This document shows, one piece after another, positions 34,000 to 43,860 of a stretch of DNA of 64,000 nucleotides. Below the pieces are notes generated by a model. That model made no database searches, was not told the origin of the DNA, and was given only the letters and a program-made list of their open reading frames with translations. The translations under genes were made by a program, and so were the position numbers. Source of the DNA: Helichrysum umbraculigerum (lineage: Eukaryota > Streptophyta > Magnoliopsida > Asterales > Asteraceae); the NCBI GenBank assembly GCA_949592205.1, contig CATIUR010000006.1, forward strand, positions 5,589,001 through 5,653,000. Reading direction: 5' to 3'. The first letter of the stretch is position 1. Every line of letters starts with the position of its first letter.

Positions 34000-36850
34000 A
34001 CAGCTTTTACCATCAAAAGTCACGCTGCATGTTTGACTGTCAATAGTCAGCTAATTGCTATATTTGAAATCTTCGATTCGATGTATTTCTCTGCTTCTTC
34101 ATTTAATCGTTTAGACATTTTCCTATCCTTCTTTCTCTGAAAACCCAAACCATCAGCATTTAAAAGGTTAATTTCGGATGTGTTGGTTTCAGCAATAGTC
34201 ACTAGTAGTTAACAAAATGGTCACGGTAGTCACGTTGAGTAACTGGTGAAATCATGTTGGGGTCAAAAAGTATCTACTATCTTGAATAAATAAGAAAAAT
34301 CTTAACATTTGAATGAAATAAAAGCTTAACAGTTGACTTAAAGTAAAAGTCAACTGATTTTTATCAAAAATTGAGATATTTGCTAGTAGAGCACAGAGCC
34401 TTGTTAGACGATTCTTGACCAAATATAATATATATATTAAGGTGCCTTGTTAGAGTGATTCTTGAGCAAATATAATATAAAGGTGCTAATTAAACATCTT
34501 AAGCCATCTAGCAAAGGTGGATTTGTATTTCCCAAACTAACCAAATGAAAAGGTTTTCGAATCTCATTCCTAACACAATTTTTTTACTAAAAGAAATAAG
34601 ACTACTTGAATGTGATTATTTTAAGCTATATTAGTTCTTATGCTTATAATAATTATAATATAATTTTATATCTTAAGGCGACTTCAAAGCAATTACTTTA
34701 AGTTTTATTAGCACAATGATTTGATATAAATTATAATCTTTAGCTAATACAAATAAGACTACTTACAAAAGCTTTTGCTAATACGAATTCTTTATTATTT
34801 TCATTTATATTAGAAGACTAATTTGATATGCTTACAAGATCTTTAGCTAATACAAATAAGACTACTCTAAATTGATTATTTTAAGTTATATTAGTGCATA
34901 TACTTATAATATAATTAGATATTTTACAAAAGCTTTCGCTTATACGAATAAAGCTACTATATTATTTTAATTTATATTTATGCAATAATTAGTGACTCGA
35001 CGTATATTATGTTTGTTATACACCGACGGACGATCCATGATGGTGAGTCGATATAACATTAGTTAATTTTCTTGTATGCAAAGATAATGATTCGGGATAT
35101 GATAGTGAATAGTGAAAAATTATAAAATTGATATAAGATGAAAATATAGTAATGCTAAGTGTTACTCTTAAAGTTCTAAATATAAAATATCAAGATACTT
35201 TATGTATTAGTATAGACTAACATAATACAAACATCGATGTTTAGTATTTTTGTTGTAAATAGTGACTCAACAATAGTCATATACTGTATTATTAATGTTA
35301 TTTACTGATTGATTATCCGTGATTGTGAGTTGACAATAGCAATTTGGTCTCATATAGAGCTCGAGATTCGGGATATAAGTGTTAAAAAGTGAATTATATA
35401 TAAAAATAAGGTATGTTGCAAAATTGGAATTAGATAGCTAAATTTGAAAATGTTGAATCTTAATTTAAAAGTATTAGAAATATAAAATACTAAAATGTTT
35501 TATCTATATAACTATATAATACATTTAACACTTTCTCTCTTTAAAAAAAATTAAGACTAAGTAAAGTGGGTCCCATTTACTACTTATTCTCAACTAACTA
35601 CAATTTTATTCAATCAAATATTAAATCTATCCAGTACCCACTAAAGTCTTTTTTGATTGGTTAAATGTCAAAGTGGACACTTATAATGAGACATTTCAAA
35701 AACAGTATTGTGAATATTTTAAATGGGACCGGACGGAGTATAATATATTTTTATTTTAAAACATTCATTCGCACCTTCACCCACTGTCACCGGTGTATTG
35801 TGCGGGTATAATTGCTAGTATATTAATATAGATATAGATATAGGTAATGGTTCTTATAATGTAATTTGACATGTTACATAATTTGCTAAAATAATTTGAG
35901 ATATTTGACTTTACTAAGGTCATGATTATTTATTAAATTGTAAATTCACCTCCGTAATTTGCAAAATAGAAGCATTAACTCTAGAGATTTGATAATTTGA
36001 TACACAAAATCAATAAGAAAATCATAAAACTAAATCTAATCCATCCATTATGTATACGTAAGTAAAAAGATTTTTAATTTTACATTTTAACTTTGAATGA
36101 AAATTGAAATGATCCTACATATACGATTACAAAGGTAAACTAGCTAGTTACCATTATTTCTAAACGTAAATCATTTTGTGTGCCTGAAGCTTTCTCCTTC
36201 ATCAAAATTCAAGTATTCCCTCCCTAAAATTCAATATTCCCTCCTCCAATTTCACCGTTAATTACTCATTTCTGTTAGTAGAATCGCGTCCAAGATATCC
36301 CTTAATTAAAAACCCTAACAACCTCTCATTTACTGAACCGTCACACAAGTTGCAGCAGATCGTGCAGGAAATCGATTCAGGTATGAAAAACTTGTAATAT
36401 TCCGTCTTTGATTTCGTGATGTTTATAAAAAACTGTGTTCATACATATAGAAGGATTTCTGTGTGTATGTTTAATTAATCCAAAGATTCCCCAATCAAAA
36501 TGTTTATATGTATGTACTGTTGGCTCAACCTTATAAATTTTAATTACCGTTTCATATGGATTTCGTGTTCAGTATTTTTAGGCTTTGATTGAATTTTTTA
36601 TTTCCTGCATAGTTTCTTAGTGTGGTGTGTTCGTAGAAATATGTATGTGTTCTATTGTATTGATTCATTTAGTATTTTGTGTATATATTATTCTTGTTCC
36701 AAACCAGTTACAAGAAATTGAGTTTTTTTATTTGTTGTATAAGTTATGTATATTTTATTTGCAGTATTTGTTCTTGCTTGAAAGATCACTTATATGCGTT
36801 GATTTAGTTTTTTCTTTTGTGTTAGTTATATTACTTTTGGTGTGTTACTG
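34000..36850. other. AT-rich CACTA left arm without recognised genes
   Basis: Mostly A/T-rich with local near-repeats of phrases such as GCTAATACAAATAAGACTAC (34741-34870). A GCGGGTATAATTGCTAGT end at about 35803-35820 looks like a Helitron 3' terminus (hairpin, CTAG, T), and GGGACCGGACGGAGTA at 35727-35742 looks like one end of a MITE. Neither could be paired with a second terminus. Confidence 0.3.
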
Positions 36851-37066
36851 ATGGGAAATCAGAAGCAAAATCAAGAAACACAAAAACAAATGAATGATTA
36901 CAAGAAGGCTAAGTTGTTGAGGGTTAAAGAGAACCAAGAAAAGTTAAGGGCGCTAGGAGTTAAAAACATTGCCAACTCTCTTACAAGTTTAGCACAAAAT
37001 AAGAAAACAAATAAAAGGAAAGACAAAACAACATTTAGTAATGAGAACGATGTTAATTATATGTCT

Positions 37067-37835
37067 TATGTCCTTGATGTGAAGAGAAAGTTGAGACGAT
37101 TAAACATTGTTTCTTAGAATGTAAATTTATCAAAGAGACTTGGATTAAAGTGTTCAACTGGTGGGGTTTGGGCTGGGTTAATACTGTGTCGTTGGAAGAA
37201 TTAATAATTCATGAAGGTTTGCAGTCATTTTCGAAACATAAGAAAGTTTATTGGCGGTCATGTATTTGGTCTTCTTTGTTTTTGATATGGAGTCATAGAA
37301 ACAGCAAGGTTTTCAAGTCAACAATGGAGGTGTTCCCTGATGTGTTCAAAGAAATTCAAGTTAGGACATATTGGTGGATTTCGGCTAGAGATAAAAATGC
37401 AAAGATTCTGTGGGATGAGTGGAAAAAGTGTCCTACTGGTCAACTATAAATTTGCTCAGTTTCGGTTATGCTTTTGTTTATTGTATCCAGGACAGTTGTG
37501 GTTTCCAGCTTTAGTTTTCAATTTTTGCGTTTTGAAGCTTTTCTGCGGGTGTGCTTGCCAGGTGCAAAATGAGGGTCAAGAGGGTCATAGATGTTCAGTT
37601 TCTGGTTGGCTCAAGTGGTTGTGTAGGGTCAATGTTTAGTTTGTTCACGGTAGCCATTTTGTTTTAGTCTTGATTTCTTGTTTTGTGTTTTTGGAGTTTT
37701 TGTCCTTGGTGTTCAGTTTTTTGCTGCTCCCTTTGACGTCTTGTAGATGGGATCATTTGCTTTTGTTGTTTTGTTTTGTTTCCGTGATGTACTCTTTGTT
37801 TTTAATGGTTATTTTGTCTGCTTTATTCCAAAAAA
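37067..37835 (+). mobile_element. 5'-truncated LINE with 12-bp TSD
   Basis: 769 bp between copies of AATTATATGTCT (37055-37066 and 37836-37847), ending in an A run. The open frame from 37081 to TGA-less end at 37449 reads VETIKHCFLECKFIKETW, then CIWSSLFLIWSHRNSKVF and WWISARDKNAKILWDEWKK: the C-terminal zf-RVT region of plant L1-type ORF2. The 5' part is missing, as usual for LINE insertions. It splits the TNPA-like ORF exactly at Met-Ser. Confidence 0.88.
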
Positions 37836-39076
37836 AATTATATGTCTGATCATGGTGATGACGGTGATGAAGAAATAAATACAAGTGCAGGACTACCCAC
37901 AAAGGTACTAAGATATATATATATATATATGTATGTAAGTATGTATATTTATCTATTAGTTCTTCTCTGATGGGATATTAATTTCTTACAGACACCGTCC
38001 TCAATATATTGCACCAATGTAAATTAACAAATTTGCTAATTTAGCAACGAAAAATTAGGTGATTGCTCCAAACGTCTCTTCTATGTTACTACTTGGGGAA
38101 TCTTGTTTCCGAAAAGGACAATTTGATGATTCAGGTGCATCAAAAAAGAGTAAATCACAACGGTGTGATGAAGATGGGAAGCACAATGGAGTAACGATTG
38201 GTAAATCAGCAGTAGTAGAAAAGCAATTAACGGAAACCGTGACAATGGCTGATTGAATTTTGAAGAAGAAATGGAGGGAAAAGCAAACAGAGACATTCAA
38301 ATAGAAGTTTGCAAAACCTAATTCAAGTGGAACAAGGAGAAAATTATTTCTTGTTGATGAAGATATTGATGAGGACGATAACCTGGCATTTCAAGGTACA
38401 GATGTGTTGGTCTAAAACTTTAATATCTACTGTTTATAACAAAGTCCACTTTGAAAAGATATTTTTCATCTTTATGTTAGACTTTTGATTATGTTAAGAG
38501 TGTGTGGTCCGTCCCGATTATAATCTACAGTCTAATATTTTACTCTCCTATGATTATAGCGATGAATAAAGAATGGAATTGTGTTGAAAATGAAAACACC
38601 GAGGAGATAATATATGAGAATATTCAAAATGGAATCGAAGTGGATGACGTGAGATGTGAAGGTATATATGTTCCTTTATTGCTATTGGCTATATATGTTT
38701 TTGCTACCTTCTTTTAAGCTGCAGTCAGTTGCTTAGTCATTTTTCTCATATTTAATTGTCCATGGTTACGGATGTGGATGAAGTTGATAGAGAACAATAT
38801 GGTGAGGAATATGAAGAAGCATCTAAGGTATTAAGTATTTTATTTTTATTTTTTTTTGTTATCAGTAAGGTATGAAACAATTATTTCAATTGCAATAAAA
38901 GAATTTCTTTTTGATTTTTCTTTTCCACTTTTCCACTTTTCACAATAGAAACTCAGTGAAAAAAACAAGGAAAATAGGGCCAAAAAGAAGATGGTTTATT
39001 AATTATTATTGGGAAAAAGAGTTATGCGAGAGTCCGTGAAGAGTTGAAGGTATTTTTATATTATAATGCAAGTAAC

Positions 39077-39870
39077 TAGGGGTGTTATAGTGTCTGGTTG
39101 TCGGGTATCGGATCCATTTAGGTAGGGTTGAATCGGGTTGAAAGTTCTAAAAAAGAAACCCGTAAGCGGGCCCTATAAGGAATCATGTTTTCAGGTTTGG
39201 GCCAACTTGGGTTTGGGTCCCATTGGGTTGGGTTTATGTGCTTATTGGATTAGCCTGACTTTTGCTAGTCTACACAGTCATAAACTCATAGGTAACTTAA
39301 AACATGCTAATCCAACTTTTAAATTAAAAACAAAATCAAATATCAAAATCTCTCTGCATCTCCTCGTACTCGTTAATAAGTCTCGCCCTTGATGCCTATG
39401 ATTCACATAACATGCTCATAAATTATTGGTTTACAAGTATCCTTGTAGCAGTTCTTAAGTATATTCACTTAAAGACGTTTTTATATGCCATTTGAGAATC
39501 AGAATGTGATATTGGATTGAATAATACGAATCAGACAGCAGATTAAACTAAAATGTCAAATACAATTTTGGTCCATTTGGTTGTGCTTATATATGCTGCT
39601 TGGAGTTGCATTAGTTAATTAACTAATTGTTTGAGAGCTTTGACAGAATTGATTATTTAAGATACAATAGATAAAGTCACCTAAATAGTATGGGCAGGCT
39701 TATATATTGTATTAGTATTTCTTAGTTATTTGGGTTAATCGGGATTATGGACTAAGTAAACAAAGAAAAGGGAACCTCATTATGTAACTCGCATCAACCC
39801 GACTCTAAGAGGTCATATCAGGTTCAGTTCAGGTTGGGTCTGGTCAACGCGACCCTTTTGACACCCTTAA
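39077..39870. mobile_element. Possible hAT-like insertion in a TNPA intron
   Basis: The left end TAGGGGTGTTATAGTGTC and right end GACACCCTTAA are imperfect inverted repeats of the TAGGGGTGTCAAAA kind found in plant hAT elements. No clean 8-bp TSD: AAGTAACT and AAGTATAG agree only in part. The interior has GGGTTGGGTT-like phrases and no protein. Confidence 0.35.
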
Positions 39871-41519
39871 GTATAGTATTGTTTGTATGTTACAAGAACT
39901 TTTTAATGTAATTTGTCTGTATATATTTTTGACTACACAACTATGTTGAAACAGGCTTTTTTGGGATGTGAACCAACTAGAATGGAAATGTTTTGTGCGT
40001 GCTTGTCTAAAGATGGCACTACAAAGAACAAAGCAGCTGCAACCGCAATAGTATGTACTATATACGTTTTTTTGTCACATATTCCATTTTCTGCACATAT
40101 ATATGTTTTTTTAGAGCATGTATTGGGTTACAATTAACACATCATTGACCTCACTTATGTATCTCCATTGCATAATTGAATTGATAATATAGTTAGCATT
40201 CTTAATTCATGTAACTATTTATATTAAATCTGCTTCTTATATAATGTTTTTAATCTAGAAAAAGATGCAAAAATACAGGTCAAAGCTTCCAGAGGGTTCA
40301 ATTGATAAGCCAGGGCCAGATGATACATTTTCCAAAGTTATAACCAATGATCAAAATGGTCTTGCACGCATGTATGGGCTAGGTGTTCGTGCTAGCAATG
40401 TTTGGGGTGTGATTCTTAGTCGTTCAGCTTGTCGTAGAGAGAACATTGAACTGAAGTTTCAACTTGAAGCTAAAGTGGCTCAATATGAAGCCAAGCAGTC
40501 AGAGAAGGAAGGGTCGAGTGAACATGTTATTAATGATTCAAGTGTCACTTTACGGGTATGTATTTTATTTATTTAATGTTTATTATTATGTGTTTCTTTT
40601 ATTTACGTATACATGTTTATTCGAATATGATTCACTTGTTGGTTACAAATATAATTTATAGGTTGGAGCTGAAGTTTACATTCGAAATATTTTTAATTCT
40701 AGCGAGATTTTAGCAAAAGGCAGGATTAAGAGCTTGGATCCAAATGAGTATGTTGGTTGTGCAGAGATTGGACCGGGTTGGTGTGAGGTAAATATACAAA
40801 CCCCTATCATTAGATATGCACGTTTGGTGAGGCCGTACGAGTTACTTGTCACAATTGTAATGCTGTTGGTGCAACTACCACATGGCCTTGTCCATTCATA
40901 TCGGTATGTTAAACTTGCTAACCTCTTTTTTTTTTAATTTATTATAGAAAAGGACAAATTTTATTATTATTCCATTAATACATACAGCACAACACCTGAT
41001 ATGTCCCATTCCAGCACAAAGTTTTGCCCCTTACCTCATCTGATGTACCCCATTTCTTTCCACTCTGATCATTAGCCCATCTTGACCATTTTAAATTTTT
41101 CCATCAATCTTGTTCTCATCCACTCTAATACGGGTTTGAATTTCTTGAAACAAACACGCACCATAAACTTTATACTTATGTACATTTTTTTTTTGTAGGC
41201 GATGCGTGAGGAAGATGCATGATGAAGATGAAGATGTGTGATTACTCAAAACTATGTTTTCAGTTTTATGTTTCGTGTGCGTGATTCTCTTGACTTAACA
41301 TGTAATCGTTAGACGACTTTATTTACTTCATCAGGATAAATACTTTTGTTATTGAATGACCTCTTTGAATCATAATTAAATTTTATTCTTCCTATTTTTG
41401 AATGATCTTTGAGCTCGTACAATTTAAATAATAATAATCACTAACTAATATAAATTTAGGCAATTTATTGTTTTATATTTGTAATATATATTGAATTGTA
41501 GTCAATAAGAACAATTCTT

Positions 41520-42080
41520 CAGACGCTATTGACTTTTTAGGATGTTTGTCCGTGTCTCAAAAGATGATAGTAAGCACACGTGTATTACAATTTAGAACAT
41601 CAAAAAGCGTCCTATTAGATTTTTTAGGACGTTTATGCGAGTCTCAAAAGATGATAGTAGGCACACGTGTATTAGACTTTAGAACATCAAAAGGTGTCCT
41701 ATTAGACTTTATAGGACGTCTGTGCGAGTCTCAAAAGATGATAGTAGGCACACGTGTATTAGACTTTAGAACATCAAAAGTTGTCCTATTAGACTTTATA
41801 GGACGTTTGTGTGTGTCTTAAAAGATGATAGTAGGTACACGTGTTTTAAATTCTGAACACCAAAAAGCGTCCTATTTTTTGGTTTGTTAGGACACCATAT
41901 GTGTTGCATTAGACATTTTAGAAGACTCATAGAAAAGTGTCCCATCATCTATAATAGGACGCCTATTAGTTATTACGACGCCTTTTTATGTGACGCTTAA
42001 ACGATTGGTCCTATTAGATAAATGGTCCTATAAAGTAGTCTTTGAAGACACTAATGGGCGTCCTATAAAGTCAGATTTGT
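41520..42080. repeat. Right subterminal repeats of the CACTA element
   Basis: About three tandem ~94-bp units (from 41546; each holds AAAAGATGATAGTAGGCACA and GTCCTATTAGACTTTATAGG) followed by scattered shorter copies. Because the period is close to three bases times 31, an open frame runs through, but it is repeat sequence, not a gene. Confidence 0.8.
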
Positions 42081-42087
42081 TGTAGTG

Positions 42088-43557
42088 AATCTTTAGGAGC
42101 ATGCTTTTGATCTTTGATCTTGGATACATGACTAGGCGATCCTCTCAAGGTGGTCACTCCAATCACTCAAAGTGTTTAGGGTTTCCTATTCTAATATTAT
42201 CAATCACTTAGAACGTCAGTAATGTATCGTTTATCATCATATGCTTGATCGAGAATCAAATCGTTACCTTTTAGGTGAGCGTGAAGTCAATCTAGCCACA
42301 ATCATTCTAGGAGGGGTGATGTAAGGTTTTTGAAGTGGAGTGTTAGTGATATGAGAGGAGGTTGTGTTGGTTTTTCATGGGTTTATTTTTGGTGAAGAGG
42401 AAAGCTGGAATTTTTGGGAGGATTGACGCCTTTTTCTTACGACTTTTGGGAGGTGTCTTTTTCCACTTGACTTTCTTTTCTTCAAATTCTTTTCTTGATT
42501 TTTTTTTCTTCGACGTCATATCCTTGTAGCTTCTCTTCTTTCATCTTGGAACTTACTATGAAGTTTGAGGGATGCTTTTGAGAGGGTAGGGATAACGTAT
42601 TTATTTTTGGGTGTACGGATGGGTTTAAGAATGATGTGATTCGATCTCCTTTTTACTCACCAGTTCGGATTCGAAATGCATAACATGAGCAAGTTCTGAT
42701 TCTAAACGTATACATCGGCACACTCAAGAATCGAAGAAGTGAAGTATTAAAAGTGAATGCTTTATATGGCTCAAGATACCTCACGAATCGAAAATTGGTT
42801 TGTTGTGTGCCTAGTCATGTGATGCTCTTTATGGGATTACTAACCTAATTTTTCAAAGGAATTCATATTTTATTTATCCTTCTTCTCCAAAGTAAATCAT
42901 TCTTTGTCTAAAGTTTTCATTTTCAACATATTTTTAACTCAATTTTGAAAAATTTTGTAAAATTTTTGAGTTACTTTTTGGAGAAGGAGGGTCTAAAAGA
43001 GCAACGAGTTTAGAATCAGGCATATACCATTATCCATTTTACAGTAGTGTAACTACTGCTATCCCACACTTAAAGGAACATCGTCCTCGATGTTATTCTA
43101 AGCTCTGACTGGGGTGAAGATCCCACACTTAGGATTTGAAACATCTAAAACGTGTTCTTTTAGGAGTGTGTGTTGGGATTGAATCACACACTTAGTTATA
43201 AGCATATTGGATATGGTATATTCATAACGAAGGAAAGAGACTGGTATAAAAGTACTCCCCGGTATTTGCAGTGTTCCATGGTATGCGTTTGTCGAACTTC
43301 ATCTTGTTGGGTTCACTCTTGATCAAGTCTTCTTGTGATTGGTCTCGTAGGTGTGAACACGTTGGATATATTAGTTCTTTGATGCGCGGCGTCAAAAACT
43401 TGATGCGTTAGGCAGAAACTTGTTCGTATATCCAAGTGTGAAAGACAGTCGGAGACTTCATCACTTTTTGGAATGTAAAATTGTGGAAATGTAAAACACG
43501 GGTTGCCTCCCGAGAAGCGCTCTTTTAAAGTTGAGAGCTCAACTTCTTTTCTCCTAT
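42088..43557 (-). other. Non-coding 3' internal region of the Athila-like element
   Basis: About 1.47 kb from the CACTA junction to the last open frame. T-rich on + with no RT or integrase motif on either strand. Phrases such as TCCCACACTTA recur at about 43070 and 43120, resembling the PPT (AAGTGTGGGA on -) and possibly extra polypurine tracts. Confidence 0.55.
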
Positions 43558-43860
43558 CTAGGTGGAGATGGATGCATCCATGGGATCCCTTTTGTTGATG
43601 TTGTAGACCCTAGGTTGCGGGAAAGTGTATCGAGGTGGATAGATTCTTATGAAATGATTGACTAATGTCGTAATCAATTCAAGTGGACTATCTCTCGATT
43701 CTGCCTTGTAGTTCCGAAGATGCTCTGAAGTTGTCCTTGCAAGTCCGTGAAGTCCGAAGGTGATGTAATCGACTGCTTTAGTGACAGTCCCACTAGGGTA
43801 CGTCATGGTGATTGTGTCTGTCTTAACAACCTCTCTGGGCGGTTTTGCCAGAGAGAGCAT
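43558..43860 (-). CDS. Downstream 100-codon frame of the Athila-like element, overlapping the gag-PR-X frame
   Basis: MLSLAKPPREVVKTDTIT to KRDPMDASIST. It overlaps the end of the main frame (43803) in the frame reached by a -1 shift. It could be the continuation of the X domain after a frameshift mutation, or an expressed -1 frame. Contains VDYITFGLHGLARTTSEHL; no family recognised. Confidence 0.35.
   Translation of the reverse strand: MLSLAKPPREVVKTDTITMTYPSGTVTKAVDYITFGLHGLARTTSEHLRNYKAESRDSPLELITTLVNHFIRIYPPRYTFPQPRVYNINKRDPMDASIST

Larger units (their letters stand above)
36851..41222 (+). pseudogene. TNPA-like (Ptta/En/Spm, Transposase_24) gene of the CACTA, degraded
   Basis: Starts MGNQKQNQETQKQMNDYKKA (36851; the upstream GTG is not used). 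The frame is interrupted at 37066 by a LINE and resumes at 37848 as DHGDDGDEEINTSAGLPTK, donor 37905. Exon 38059 on (VIAPNVSSMLLLGESCF) has stops at 38254 and 38302. Acidic exons near 38560-38660 and 38770-38830 follow, then KKSYARVREELK near 39012-39050 (shifted one frame from the preceding lysine-rich part), GCEPTRMEMFCACLSKDGTT (39954-40050), KMQKYRSKLPEGSIDKPGPD and ARMYGLGVRASNVWGV (40262-40556), VGAEVYIRNIFNSSEILAKG to RPYELL (40663-40850), then a one-base shift before the family-typical NAVGATTTWPCPF. Transposase_24 proteins bind subterminal repeats in En/Spm-type elements. The stops and shifts make this copy inactive. Confidence 0.8.
31617..42087 (+). mobile_element. CACTA (En/Spm) transposon with a TNPA-like gene only
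   Basis: It begins CACTACAACAAAAATGACC and ends with TTTGTTGTAGTG, a 12-bp perfect TIR (CACTACAACAAA), with 3-bp TSD AAT on both sides (31614-31616, 42088-42090). Subterminal regions (31640-32090 and 41520-42080) hold many short repeats around TAGGACGC / GTCCTATTA, as expected for TNPA-binding arrays. The TNPA-like gene occupies 36851-41222. No TNPD (transposase_21) motifs were found, so the copy is non-autonomous. 32090-36850 is AT-rich with no recognised gene, apart from a doubtful two-exon ORF at 33463. Inserted 162 bp inside the 3' end of the Athila-like internal region. Confidence 0.92.

Noticed and set aside
35480..35742. A third Stowaway MITE ending GGGACCGGACGGAGTA
   Set aside because: Only one convincing terminus; no matching left end with TA found.
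41546..41821. 91-codon repeated frame
   Set aside because: CACTA subterminal tandem units; the frame exists because the period is nearly divisible by three.
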